From assembly GCA_003971905.1 (NCBI GenBank), contig RSEE01000086.1, forward strand, positions 186,001 through 250,000: a stretch of 64,000 bases of DNA, given 5' to 3'. How positions within the stretch are numbered: position 1 is the stretch's first letter; every line of letters starts with the position of its first letter. The position numbers and the translations under genes were made by a program. The DNA comes from Moniliella sp. 'wahieum' (Eukaryota > Basidiomycota > Moniliellomycetes > Moniliellales > Moniliellaceae). The notes under the pieces are model-generated. The model saw only the letters and a program-made list of their open reading frames with translations, was not told the origin of the DNA and made no database searches. Positions 21,241-32,868 of the stretch are shown here, piece after piece.

Positions 21241-23241
21241 TCAATTGGCTGCCATTAGGGCCGTTTCATCAGACGCAATGAATGTGAAGATATCGTGGAG
21301 GATGGGGTCGCGGTACGCGGTCAACCGTTTTCCCATGCCCAAAAAGCCAGCTGCGAGCGTCTCGACATGACCGAGGTTGCGGTACGCACGCATCACCACT
21401 TCTTCCACCCCGATTCCTTGGAGCATGGTCCGTAGCAGTGTGGACTGTTCCACCGGCACCACCTTGTCCTTTCCCCCCTGGATCAAAAGGAACTTGGGCG
21501 GAAGCAGGTCCGTGTCGAGAATGTTCTTGGCTGCATAGAGCAGGTGAGCAGGCGAGTGCAACAAGCACTTGGTATGCGATGGTCCCATGGCCCGACGCAG
21601 CGCACTCACTTGCTCCACCCCGCGCTCGCGCTCGTACCGGTACGCCTTGATCACATCCGAGATCCCGGCCATTAGGATCAAGCCCCGAACGGGGGGCATG
21701 GCAACCTCATGTGCGTACAGCTCCACCGATTTGAGGCCCATCCCAATTTGCTCTTCGGCCTCAACAAAGAGGTGGGAATGGGAACCGTGAACTTTTTCGA
21801 GCTGACCTGGCCGAGGCCAGATAAATCTTCATGCCCCACACTGACCAGGCCGGGGGGACGGTGGCCGACTCCGGAAGGACCATGAAGCACCTCTGGATCG
21901 GGGGAGATACTGCCAGCCAAGTCCGATGCTGTCTCGTCCATCCACCCCTGCCCACCGAGAGTGGAAGTGAAGGAGACGCGGTGCTGGAGTTTAGCTCGCT
22001 GCAGCTCATCCTGCAGCGCCTGGCCTTCCCTTGAGACGGTGAGTCGGGCAAGCGCGAGCTCAGCTCCGACAAGCGCGGCGACGACACTTCGCCCGGGAAG
22101 GTAAACGTGTTGAGAACCGGATGTTTCTCCGTCTCGCTGTCTGGGGAACCAGGGGCACGGTACGGACGGGTACGCAGTTCCTCCTGTTCCCGTTCCCATG
22201 CTTGGTCTAGGAACTTTTCCCGACTGTGCACCACAGCATGTTGCACGCACGCGAGTAATGCCAGGGCGCGCTCATCCCATGGCCTAGCACGTAGATCCGT
22301 TTCTCATCCACCCCGAGCGAGTGCGCCTCGGACCCAACCCAGGCCAGCACCGCACGCACATCCACCACCCCGTCCGCAACGCGCCCCTGGGGGTAAAACG
22401 TCACTTCGGGCACGATCACGGCGTAGCCTTGGCGCCGGAAACGGAGGGCCAGTTGTAGGTACGCTTTCCGTCCGCTAGCGCGAGGTACGAGCGGGAACGA
22501 GGTGGGAAGGATGACGACCACAGGGGCGCGGGGAGCTTCGACGCTACTGTCCCGGTCGAAGTTGGGGGAGGAGGGGGAGGCGCGTAGGCGTCCAGCATCT
22601 TTCCATCCTCCGAGTAGATAATGTTCTCCATCACAATCTCGCTCCCGGATTGGGTGCCGAGGACCATGACTCGTCTGGACAGCGGCGGAGGGGGGGGGTG
22701 GGGTTAGTATGCCAGCAAGGGGAATGGCCGATGATCGATGACGGGCAGGCAGGTGACGAGGAGACGTACCGGTAGGACCAGTCAAAGATGGCGGGGAAAA
22801 GACGTGGTAGACTTGGACGGCAGACTGGAGGGTGATGAGGGTGATCTTGGCAACGCGGGTGGGCGAGTAGGGGAGGATGGGGACGGCGTTGCGGAGGCCG
22901 ATCAGGGCGGAGCGGAACCAGGACGGGGAGGCAGGCGCGGCCGAGGGCGGCGGGTCGGTCTGGGCGAGGGAGAGGTAGACGAGCCAGGCAATGGCGTAGG
23001 AGACCAGGACGGTGTCGGCGAGGAGGAGGGGGAGGGCGACGACGCAGAAGACGGGGACGGGGCAGAGAAGGAGGAGGATGGGCCAGAGCGGGAGGCCAAC
23101 AACCACCACGGGCACCAGCACGAGGCGGAGCACCTCGGCGACCAGGCGGCCCAGGCGGCCGGGGCGGGGGCGCGGGGTGATGGTGTCGGGGAGGGGGGGG
23201 GGCGCGGGGGCGCGGCGGGAGAGGAGGGAGAGGAGACGCAT
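21241..23241 (-). CDS. Membrane-anchored alpha/beta hydrolase (prenylcysteine-methylesterase-like)
   Basis: Predicted serine esterase of the ER or another endomembrane. The N-terminus (MRLLSLLSRR) leads into two or three hydrophobic helices (VLVPVVVVGLPLWPILLLL, SYAIAWLVYLSL) and a linker. An intron with GTACGT donor lies at about 22676-22770. The catalytic domain shows VVVILPTSFPLV, QGYAVIVPEVTFYPQG, the nucleophile elbow YVLGHGMSA, then after a variable lid PPVRGLILMAGISDV, an acid in LLIQGGKDKVVPVEQ and the His in NLGHVETLAAG. FYPQG followed by a V-D-A-x-AW-like helix recalls isoprenylcysteine methylesterase-type hydrolases, but substrate is unknown. The C-terminal 165 residues are in one clean frame. 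Earlier frames shift near 22240, 22580 and 22790, and in the lid. Confidence 0.8.
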
Positions 23242-23813
23242 GGTGGTGGGCGAGAGGGAGGATGGAGGATGGAGCGTGGGGTTAGGAGCGGGGTGGCGAG
23301 TGGGGCAGTTGAATGTTGCACTGGCGTGGGTGGTTCAGTGTGGAGGTTGAGCTGAATATTCAGTGAATGCGGATGTGAAAGGCATCGCGACGGCCGGTGA
23401 GCATCATCCATCGCGCGGTAACCCTTGGCTCCCACAGGCAGCAAATCCATCCGTCCTGGCGCTCTTTCAGAGGCAACACTTTTCTTACATTGTCCCTTGG
23501 TGCAAGTGGTAAAACGCGTAGGAACTTGTATCCCTTCGCTTCCATCCTCCATGGCTACATTCCCCAACACAGGAGATGGCGATTACAGGATTCATATACC
23601 AGTACACAAATGACCGTTACAATGTGTCGAGCGATGGCCGACAACCGCAACTGACACTCTTAGGCTCGCTAGCGAAGCGATCCAACACGCCAGGGGCGCC
23701 CACCGTTAGTATATAGGTGCTGAGGACGCATCGTGACCTGGCCTGGTGCGGCGCAAGTCCAAATAACCCCAACGCCACCCTAAGCAAGCTCAAAGGCTCA
23801 CCGACTCACCGGC
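23242..23813. other. Spacer between the hydrolase start and Stealth 1 end
   Basis: Short open frames only. This is the presumed promoter of the hydrolase and 3' flank of the Stealth gene. No RNA gene or repeat recognised. Confidence 0.55.
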
Positions 23814-26800
23814 TCAAAGCTCAAACGACAGCTCGGCCGGGTCAGGAGGCAACTTGCGCTTCAAAAACGCCTGCAGCGCTTCGATGGTTCGGGCCGGTGC
23901 GAAACCAGATCGTCATTGACACACAACAACGCCAGGTCCGACGATAACTCTGCCTCGCGCAGACGCCGTGCGCCACTCTCCTCCGTGTAGATGACAAATG
24001 CCATGGGTGTCGCTCCCAGCGTATACGCGTACCGCTGTACCAGCCGCATCGCAAACGTTCGCATCGACTTGCCTCCCCATCCAGTCGACCGCGCCACGTC
24101 AGCAGCGGAAAAGTGAGGGTGTGCCGCGCGTCGGACGGCTGCTGTGGCCCCGGGCGCCAGGTACGCGTGAGTGGTAAATGCGGGACTTGCGGTGCGGACG
24201 ATACGGGACCAGGGAAGGTCCGGTTGGCGGGGGGCAAGATGGCGGCCAGGCCTTGCAGGCCCGACTGCTGCACTAGGTGCGTCGCGAGACAGTCGCCACA
24301 TTCCGGATGGGCAAAGGCAAGATGAACAAACAGACTACTTGCTTCTACCCCGTTGCGCCAGGGGGGAAGACACGTCTTGAGTGGGAACGCACACTGGTTT
24401 GTCCCCACCTTCGTTCGTATCTTGGTCCCATGGCTGCGAAGGCGTGAGCGCCGGCCGGTCCTGCACCGGCACGTAATATGGCCAGCCTCCTTGCAACTCC
24501 ACAAACTGCGAGTAGCGCCGGGAGGAGGTAAGTTCCATTGGCGTCGCGCTGGCGAAGCGAGCAGAGACAACGGTACCCGTCCGCCGAGGAAAATAGGTAC
24601 TCTGTCGCGCGCGGGTAACGGCAGACCTGTCGCTTGTCCTACCTCACCATCGGCGAGGCGCAATGGTGCGTCTACGCGGAGGAAGCGGGCAGCAGGGTGG
24701 CCCTCGGCCGTGCGCCCCATCGCGCTCAACAGAGTGGAAATTTCCTTGGGGGTCTAATCGTCCATCGCCATTTTCGTCAAGGCGCAGCACAAGGTAAGAC
24801 AGAGCAGCGCCTCGCGGTGACGCTCCAAACCATGGCGGGAAAAAGGATGTGGGAAACAATGTTGAGTCCGAGTCCGCGGAAGCGCGCCTTGGAAGCGGCG
24901 TCAAGTCTTCCCGGAACATGAGCCGCATCTCGTGTAGCAAACTGGCATCCGTGGAACGATGAACGTGGGCGAGGGCGAATGACGACGGTCGGTCCGCTTG
25001 CCAAATCGTTGGTTGAGCAGGTAAGCACTACCATCAGCCCTGGTCCTTCCCCCTGCATCGACCAACTGGCCCGCTCCTCCGCCACCGTCACCTCGATCGT
25101 ATCCGACAAGCGCATCATCAGCCCATGCAGCGGCGAGGCAATGTCCCCCGTGGACAAGGCGCGAAGGAAGAAGAAATCGTCGCTGGCCACAAACATGGTC
25201 TCCCCCAAGCCGGCTAGGTTGCTTTGGTCAAAAATGGCCTCGATGGCCATCGAATTGAATGTGGGCGCAGCGATCCGCCGTCGCGTCACCTCCAGCTCCT
25301 CCTTGGCCCCGGGAGAAGGAGCCGGGCGGAAGATGGACGAATCGTGGTGCAAACGAAGTAGGTAACGGCCCTGCTGCTTTGGCATCCTCTCCCCGGTCCC
25401 CAACTAGGACATGCGCCGAGTCGAGATTAAGCCACCGTGGCTTCTGCCCCACCCGACTGGACCCTATAGATGCATTCCAGTGCACCAGGCCGAGTTGCAT
25501 GTCCTTCTCCAACTCGTGAGCTTTCGGTTTAGGAGGGGAAGTGAAGAGGGAGCGATCGGCGCGCAGCTCAGCTTCCACCACGGCTGCAGCAGCCATATCG
25601 GGTAGCAGCGCTTGACTAAAGTCAGGGGAGACGATATGGATCGTTCCCAGGTTGGAGACGTAGCGCACAGCCGAGCGAACGGCGTACCGTAGCTCGTCCA
25701 GTTCGGTAAACCGTTGGTCCCCTGCACCGATGGATTGACGGCGCGTGTCTTGGTTGGAGTTGAGCAGCTGTTGGTTCGGGTCCAGGCTCTGGGACACAAG
25801 TAGAGGATAGACGTCCTTGAGAAACTGGCGAAACTTGGTGTCCAATACCTCGTCCGACTCGACGTGCAGCGCCTCCTGGTTGACCCTGTCAAGTGGGTCC
25901 TTGACATAGCCCGTCGGGCACACTTGGTGCTTCAGCACCGACTCGGTCGTCATGCAGTACTCCCAATACATTTTTGTCTGCCGATGGGGGGGTTCCGATC
26001 CGTTGACCCATGTAAATACGACATCCACTAGGGGTTCTTTCAACCCCGTTCCAGCCCTGCGAAGGTCCAACGCATCACACACACCCCGCCCCTTGCCACC
26101 CAGGCCTCCAGACACTCGGTCGACGTACCAGCGGCTCCTGCAGCGCAATGGGCCGGATCGCCTTTCCCTCCGCCTCGGTCGAGGGGGGGTACCAAGCAGG
26201 CACAAAGTCGTTGGCCAAGTCGGGACGAGGATTCGATTCTGGGTCCAGGTCAAACGTATAGGACAAGCTTGCGGAGCCAAAGGGATCGTGAACCGCAATA
26301 GGTGCAGCAAGCCCCGTAGTGTCCATCTCATTCGGCGCCACGTGCCCATGCGACCCAAACAGTCGAGTCAGCTGCTCGTCCGACAAGGATGCGTACAGAG
26401 CAAACCCACTCGCCGCGCCCGAGCGCAGCTGAACCGTGCGGTACACGAGCCAAATGCACGTCCCCAGGATCGAGGTGAGGACGAGGCGCAAAAGCAACGA
26501 AGGCAGATGGGCACGGACATGGTCAAGCGTCCCGCGCTCCTTGTAACGGGACGAACGGGGGGGGCAAGGGACTCGTACCCTTCCCGGCGGAAGAGGAGGG
26601 CGCGGAAGCGGTCCAAGAGCCCGGTAGGTCGGGTGAGCAGATCCACATCCTCAGCGTCGTCGGGCCCGCCTGGGCCGGACGAGGCCAGCACGGACAGAGG
26701 GTAGGCGTCGCCGGAGCCGGGCCACTCTGGGAGGGGGCGGTGAGCATGGGCACGCCAATGAGGTCGTCATCGGTGGAGAGAAAGGCGGCGGTGCCGAGGG

Positions 26801-26912
26801 AGCGGGCACGCGTGCCTGCGCGGGCGCCAGCGCCCAGGTGGGAGGGGTAGAGCTGGGAGCGCAGCGTGGGGGCGAGGCCGGGGCGAGGGTGGGCGCCCGC
26901 GGGGGTACTCAT
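23814..26912 (-). CDS. Stealth-family sugar-phosphate transferase 1 (Xpt1/GNPTAB-like)
   Basis: Predicted Golgi type II enzyme that transfers a sugar-1-phosphate to a glycan; characterised relatives are Cryptococcus Xpt1 and human GNPTAB. It starts MSTPAGAHPRPG. A membrane anchor LLLRLVLTSILGTCIWLVY follows. Stealth CR1 reads VDVVFTWVNGSEP; CR2 reads FTELDELRYAVRSAVRYVSN and IHIVSPDF. The CR3 block is APTFNSMAIEAIF with SDDFFFLR, and CR4 includes LLHEMRLMFRED. An EF-hand loop, DENGDGRLDPKE, becomes canonical if one C is removed from the run opposite GGGGG 24748-24752. The C-terminal part has ECGDCLATHLVQQSG and LVQRYAYTLGATP and ends LPPDPAELSFEL at 23814. At least six frame changes interrupt the span. 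The paralogue at 47660-51035 shares this order. A CACGTGAT E-box lies 200 bases upstream. Confidence 0.87.
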
Positions 26913-27658
26913 CGCGCCGGGCGGCGGGAGGAGGCGCAGCGCGGAGGAGGTGGTGGCGATGGCTTGCTCGGGGGGGGGGGGCGAGGCGGTGAGCTGGCGA
27001 GGTGGCTATGCTCCTGTATAACTCTGGACTGGGAAATGGCTGATCACTCGGTGTCTCGGAGCATCGAACATCGAGCATCGCCTGTCACACTCACATGTCA
27101 CACACCGCCACGTGATCCGCCCATTCATCGCTCACGCGTTGCTCACCCATCAGCGCATCGCCCCCGCTCGCCCGCCGCCTGCGCATGCCGCTTCGCTCGG
27201 CGCGTGGACGGCCATGCCCAGCGACGCCCTCGCCACGTCCCCACCACCCGCGCCCCTTCGCTCCACCATTACCCATTCCCGCTTACACGCGTCCGCCGCA
27301 CAGTCCTCGCGCGGCGGCGGGCGTCTCACTTGTCGGCGCCATGCTTCACACGGGAATGGAAGCTTGAAGCTGGATGCTGGATGCGCCCTCGCATTCCAGG
27401 TGGCATCACCCATCATTAATAATTGGTGCCTCACCCGTCACCCGCAAGCGCCCATGCTCTGGCGCTTCTTGCGCACAGCCCACGCTTCCCTCTAATCTAT
27501 CTATCGAGCATCCTGCACATTCATCGCATTTTGCATGGCACCATCCGCCCACCAGCCACGCCAGCACTTCGTTTCGACTACCCACCCTTCCCCTCGACAG
27601 ACACGTGTGGGATGCGTGTCCGCACTCTCTCATCCAGCTCGCATGCACTCGGCGCGGT
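26913..27658. other. Spacer between Stealth 1 and Rcf1 genes
   Basis: Contains CACATGTCACAC and CACGTGAT (27109-27116) in the Stealth 1 promoter, and GAAGCTTGAAGCTGGATGC near 27360. Short frames on both strands have no domain support. Confidence 0.55.
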
Positions 27659-28519
27659 TCATGCCTGTGGGCCAGTCGGGACAGACGCCTTACGACCCTC
27701 CGTTTTGCCTCCCCCGAAAAGACTGTAGAACGAATGGAGGAAGCGGCTGCCCTTGGACGCCTCCTCGGGTGCGGCAGCTGACGCACTGGCTGCCTCATCG
27801 CCTTGCGTGCCAGTCCCGCTGCTGCTTCCTGTCGAGTGGAAATCGGCAGGCCAAGCTTGGCCGTCTTGGTTTTTCACCGCTTCGCGCGCTTGGTCTTGAG
27901 CAATTAGTTGCGCCATGATCAACTCGCGGTTTTCCTTCTCCCGTTCGGCCTGGTTGGCCTGCAGCGAGTCCAGCTCGGCCAGCCGCGCTTCCCACGGCAC
28001 ATCTCCCTGACGCCTTTCCCTCTCCACTGAATGGTCACCCGCGCATCGTCCGAAATTGGCACTGGGGCTTCCTGGTCTTTGCGCGCCTTGGCCATGTACG
28101 CACCAATGACCACCGCACCCACCGTAAGCGTCTGGTAACCACACGGTACCGCAGCCACTTTTGTAGATTGCGCTTGTTGCCCCTCTTGAGTTCCACCATG
28201 GCCATGGTGATCGCACCCAGGGTCAGTCCGAGGACTTGCCACACACGTCAGATGGGTGCGGCGCGAAGGAGAGCAGGAGATGGGACATACAAAGCGGCAC
28301 AAGCGGCTCCCTCTTGATCTTGGAGATGAGTTTTTCCAAAGGCGGTTGGAGTGTCTTTTGGTCAAGCATGACGGGTTTGAGGTTGAGGGTTTCCTGGGAG
28401 CCTGCGACATGCACCAGGTTGGGGTTGGAGGCGTCGGTGCTGGGCACATAGCGGTTGGGGCCTTCAGCAGCGGCAAACTGCGACGGATCGCTGGCAGCCT
28501 GCCGGGGACGGTCGGACAT
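27659..28519 (-). CDS. RCF1: HIG1-domain protein, respiratory supercomplex factor 1
   Basis: Inner-mitochondrial-membrane protein that helps assemble or stabilise cytochrome c oxidase and III-IV supercomplexes. It starts MSDRPRQAASDPSQFAAAEG. The HIG1 signature spans a short intron (28235-28288, GTATGT..GGCAAG): KIKREPLVPL joins FLGLTLGAITMAMVELKRGN in frame, giving helix 1, then KRNLQKWLRYRV and YQTLTVGAVVIGAYMAKARK for helix 2. The helices are followed by a charged coiled-coil-like tail (ARLAELDSLQANQAEREKEN, LIMAQLIAQDQAREAVKNQD) and a Ser/Ala-rich end. Coiled-coil tails are typical of fungal Rcf1. The corrected length of about 269 residues is somewhat long for the family. The frame slips after RYRV near 28135 and again near 28030. 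It is divergent from TAF9 with a 350-base shared promoter. Confidence 0.88.
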
Positions 28520-28869
28520 GGTGGTGGTGGAGGGGGAGGCAAGGGGCGATGAGGAGCGGTGTTGGCTGACACGACGTCGCTGGACCCAACCAGCCACCAC
28601 CCGCTGGAGCTGCCGACTCTGGAGCCGAGACGAAGCGCAGGCCCGGATGGTTGATGCATGACGATCGATGACCGATGACCGAGCCGAGACGGCAACTGTG
28701 CTCGTTCCGCCCGGCAAGCCAATTCCGCCTGGCCTCCCAACCAGACCCCCCCACCCCCCCGCGGAATACCACCACCACCTCCTCCATCTCGCAGCGCCAG
28801 AGCTGTGGCTTGCGTGCGGTTGCTCCTGCTGCTCTTGGCTGGCTGTGCATGCTCACTGCTGCTGCCGCC
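28520..28869. promoter_or_regulatory. Bidirectional promoter of RCF1 and TAF9
   Basis: Only 350 bases separate two divergent start codons. It contains TGACACGACGTC (about 28566, CRE-like) and a dense ATGACCGATGACCGA repeat near 28670. No TATA box is obvious. The regulatory role is inferred from position. Confidence 0.6.
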
Positions 28870-29597
28870 ATGTCCTCCACTGGCCAAGCGCGTCCGCTGC
28901 CGCGCGATGCACGCACCATCGCCCATCGCCTCCTCCATGGGCATCCAGGAGGTCGAGACGTCGGCCCTGGTCCAGCTCCTGGACTTCTGCCATCGCTACA
29001 CGCACGATGTACTGCAGGACGCCATGGTGTACGCCGACCATGCGCCTCCAGCTCGGCCAGTCGCGCTCCCACCCCGTGTCTCTCGACGACGTCCAGCTCG
29101 CCGTACAGTCCCGCGTCAACTACTCCTTCACCCCTGCTCCACCTAAGGAGGTATGTCCCCTTCCTCCTTTTGCGCGCTCCCGTTGCACTGCATGCCCTGA
29201 CCTTTCACCAGATGCAATTGGCGCTCGCTACGGCGGTCAACTCCGAGCCACTTCCATTGATTGGGGAGGGGTACGGCATCCGCCTCCCTCCCCGCTCTCA
29301 ACGCTTGACAGCCACCAGTTTCCGTCTCGTGCCCAACGCCCCGCCGCTCCACGACGACTTGGACGACGAAGACGAAGTTCCTCCCCTTGCTGCCCCTGAC
29401 GAGCCTGCTGCCCACAATTGGCAACTGCGCCTCTGCCCCGGGAAGAACGCATGCTGGAAGAAGAAAGCGATTACGACGAGGTGGACGAGGCCGCTCCACC
29501 GGCACCTGTACTACCACCGTCGGTACCGGACCCCGCGCCGCCACAAGAACCGCGCGGAGTCAAACGTCAGTTGGAAGAAGACGATGACTACGACTAA
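28870..29597 (+). CDS. TAF9: TAF9, histone-fold subunit of TFIID and SAGA
   Basis: Histone-fold protein that pairs with TAF6 in TFIID and SAGA. It starts MSSTGQARPLPRDARTIAH; one frame change follows, then SSMGIQEVETSALVQLLDFC, HRYTHDVLQDAMVYADHA (helix 2), HPVSLDDVQLAVQSRVNYSF (helix 3), and TPAPPKE up to the donor of a 61-nt intron (29151-29211, GTATGT..TTCACCAG). Exon 2 opens MQLALATAVNSEPLPLIGE and GIRLPPRSQRLTATSFRLVP, matching the conserved TAF9 extension, and ends in an acidic tail, REERMLEEESDYDEVDEA to RQLEEDDDYD, stop 29595-29597. About 222 residues, normal for fungal TAF9. A second frame change lies near 29050 and a third near 29440. Confidence 0.92.
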
Positions 29598-30902
29598 GCT
29601 AGGCCGAGGCGGTCGCGAATGGATTGTGCATGGTACCTGTGACTGGTGGTGCAGGATGCAGGATGGACAGGAGACCAAGGTGCTCTGGTACGTGTGGAAT
29701 TTGACATTGGACATGGGCTTGGACAGAAACTTGGATAGGGAGGGAGGGCAACGTCGCGTACGACGTCCGGGGCTTTGGGGGAAAGCCTTGGCCCCACACC
29801 ACAGAGGTACCCGCCGAGCGGTGAATGGGGCTTGGTCAACATGGCCCTTTTGAGGGTTGCAATCGTAGAGAGGAAGGGAAGGCGGAGTATGAGTGGTTTC
29901 AACCTGATGGTAGAATGCGTGCTGCTCTTTCTCCGTAGTAGAACGGTAGCCTAGCCTACATGTGCTGGCCATCGCCATGCCGTGGTTCCGTTCGGTCAGC
30001 TGGCTCCAACATGATCCCGGACGCGTAGGGCACATCGACAGGCTTATCAATGCGAACTAGGGAGAGTGGAGAGTGTGGAAATCTTGACAAAGACAAGGCA
30101 AATGTGGCGGGGGGGGGAGGGTAGAGGATGCCGGTTTCCAATATGTGTTACACCTGCCAGTCCAACCAGGCGCGTCTTCCTCACTGTAGACTGATACTGA
30201 TTGCGCCCGGCAACCCGACTTTCGCTCCGGGTGGCAAATGGTCGAGGACGCTTCGGGAGATGGAAGACGGGGATGTGGATCAGAGGATGCCAGAGTGGGA
30301 AGACAGAGAATGCAATGCTGCGGCTTGGTACTCGTATGCCTGCTCAAAACACAAGTCTATCGCATTTGGGGGGGATCGTATGTACCCCCCCGTCTGTCTA
30401 ACTTCAACGAGGTGATGGATTCGCTCCGCTCGAGGGGAATCCACACCCAGTGGAAGAGGTGTGGGCAAGATAGGTCGCGAGCAAGTACTCGTCCATTCGA
30501 AAAGAGACTTCGGGGGGGGGAGGGGGCTCAAACAGCTTGATGTGCCGATCCTGAGAAGGGCCAACTGGGCACACTCGGAAGTAAGAACAGGTCGTCACAG
30601 ATACCATGATGGCAACGGCAATGTCCCGCTTGGTCCGTTGCTTCCGTCTTCTGGGCGCTCGACGGGTCGTGGGGACTGCTGGTGGAGAGGATAGGGAGGA
30701 TGGGGAAGATGGGTTGCTCGCCTCCTATTAGTTTCAAGATGAGCTCGTGGAAGAAGGCGGGGCGCCACAGGCACTGCCCCTGTGCCTGCCCAAACTGCCT
30801 TCGGCCTTTCAAATTTCTCGGTGCTCAGCGATCATCGGTCTTTCGCAACGAGGAGCGCACACGATCATCTGCACCTTCTTCTCCACCCCACCACCATCCT
30901 CC
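29598..30902. other. Spacer between TAF9 and the TPR-J gene
   Basis: Open frames up to about 180 codons lie on both strands, but none shows a domain, and reading quality is poor. G runs (GGGGGGGGAG near 30512) and a short TTTCGCTCC region are the only notable features. The last 200 bases are presumably the TPR-J promoter. Confidence 0.5.
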
Positions 30903-32465
30903 ATGATCAGCACCTGCGGTCCCGCCTCCCACGCCCCAGGCCAAGGCTGATGCCGAGAAACACAAGGCAGCGGGCAACACTGCCTTTGCCGCCAAGCGGT
31001 ACGGCGAAGCGATCGACTGTACACCCAGGCCATCGAACTCGACCCGCTCGAACCCACCTATCTGACCAACCGCGCCGCAGCCCAGATGGGCAACAAGTGC
31101 TACGCCCCTGCGCTTGCTGACTGTCTCAAGGCCGAATCGCTGTCGGGGGAGAATGTGCCAGCCAAGACGCGCGTCCGCACGGCTCGGTGCCACTTTAATT
31201 TGGTGAGCCGTCCCAGGCTAGCCGGATCCTTGCTTCTCTTGAGCCAACGAGCAGCGCCGAGCAGAAGCAGGTGGCGCAGCTCACCGAGCAGGTCAACAAG
31301 CTCCAGCACCACCTCGACAGTTATGCGCAGTTTAAACAGTCGAAAGAATGGATGATGGCGTCCATTGCTGGATCGGGCGGGGGCATCCTTGGATGCTGGT
31401 GTGCCGCTGCCGGCGGCCTGGCGCCTGTCCAGGCAGAGCTGGCACTTCGCCGTGGTCAGCTCCAGACCGCAGCCAATGGTGCAATGGACATTCTCGACAA
31501 GATTCGGGCAACAGTGATGCTCTGTTGCGTGCGCGGGTCATGCTCGCTCAAGGTGAGTTGGCCAAGGCGACGGCGCATGCCCAGGCGGCTCTGCGCTCCG
31601 ACCCGGACCACCGCCAAGCCCGCACCTTTCTCAAAAAGTCCAAGCGCTTGGAACGGACCAAAGCAGAGGGAAACGCAGCGTTCAAAGCGCAACAGTTTGA
31701 CGAGGCAGTGGCCATGTACACTCAAGCCATCCAGGAAGCCGATGAGAATACCGACGAGGACGGCGTCGCCAAGGGGTTCAAAGCTACCATCCACTCCAAC
31801 CGGGCCAGTGCGTATGCCAAGCTAGGCAACCACGAGGCCGTCGTGACCGACTGCGATGCGGCCCTGGAACTGGATAAGAACTACATCAAGGCACTGCGTA
31901 CCCGCGCACGCGCCTACCTCGCCTTGGAGCAGTACGAGCAAAGTGTCAGTGACTTTAAGGCGGCCCTAGAGGATATGAAGGTGAGCGGTGCCACGTCGGA
32001 AATCGAATCGATCCGGCGCGAACTGCGCTCGGCCGAAATTGATCTCAAGCGCAGCAAGCAGAAAGATACTACAAGATCCTCGGAGTCAGTCGGACTGCCA
32101 CCGAGATCGAGATCAAAAAGGCCTTCCGCTCCGCCTCGCTCAAACCACCATCCCGACAAGGGCGGCGACTCCGAAACGTTCAAATTGTGCAACGAGGCGT
32201 ACGGAATCCTGTCGGACCCGACCAAACGTCGCCGGTACGACGCGGGCGCCGACAACCCGGATGATGACTCGGCTGACTTCAGTCCGTTGGCGGTGGCGGT
32301 ATGGGCGGCATGGGTGGCATGGGCGGTGGAGTGGACTTGTCGGACATCCTGGGCGGCATGGCCGGCGGTGGATTTGGTGGCATGGGCGGCATGGGCGGGA
32401 GGCCCAGTGGGTTTGGTGGGATGGGCGAGGGCTTTGGTGGTCCGACGGGCGCGTTCCGGTTTTAA
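30903..32465 (+). CDS. TPR and J-domain co-chaperone (DNAJC7-like)
   Basis: Cytosolic co-chaperone with TPR repeats that can dock Hsp70 and Hsp90 and a C-terminal J domain that stimulates Hsp70 ATPase. The probable start is MSAPAVPPPTPQAKADAEKH, if one extra A after the ATG is ignored. TPR units follow: KAAGNTAFAAKRYGEAID, YTQAIELDPLEPTYLTNRAA, NLGEPSQASRILASLEPTSS, LRRGQLQTAANGAMDIL, EGNAAFKAQQFDEAVAMYTQ and NRASAYAKLGNHEAVVTDCD. The J domain reads YYKILGVSRTATEIEIKKAF, then HHPDKGGD with the essential HPD, and CNEAYGILSDPTKRRRYD. The Gly/Met-rich tail ends in GGPTGAFRF at stop 32463-32465. Domain order and the corrected length of about 520 residues fit DNAJC7/Tpr2. No intron is needed. Frame slips include GG 31202-31203 and the AAACC near 32145. 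Confidence 0.9.
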
Positions 32466-32868
32466 CAGAATGCGATCTTCCCCAGTCGGTATATACCAAC
32501 ACCCCCCCCCCTTCTTTGCCATGCCTGGTGAGTTGACGCACGCAACGCAAGCAAAGCGCGCTCAGTTTGCAGGTCATCTATCTATGCGATCAACTTACCC
32601 TGCTGGCTCTTGCAACACCCTTTGCAACACCCTTCTTCTTCCCCCCACCCCCTCCAGCTCCCCCCCGTTTCATTTTTGTACCAACCGCCGTGATGCGTAA
32701 TGCTTCGCTGTGTAACTTGCCCCGCCTCTGTGCACGCTTTGGGCTTCTGGCATTGTACTCGCACCTGCATGGTCATTGGCTCTATCTGATACGATGATTT
32801 GGCGTGTATGGCCAGACAGGATGATGAATGCAGTAGTAGTAGGTACAAGGGAATTAGTACTAGGTTGC
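32466..32868. other. Convergent spacer between TPR-J and SUR7-like genes
   Basis: 3' flanks of two converging genes. It has poly-C stretches (about 32505), TTTTTGTACC and other AT-richer pieces. No gene supported. Confidence 0.6.

Noticed and set aside
31203-31251. Apparent intron GTGAGC..ACGAG in the TPR-J gene
   Set aside because: Splicing leaves the wrong frame. Adding one G at 31202 instead reads NLGEPSQASRILASLEPTSS, a good TPR sequence, so a length change is preferred.
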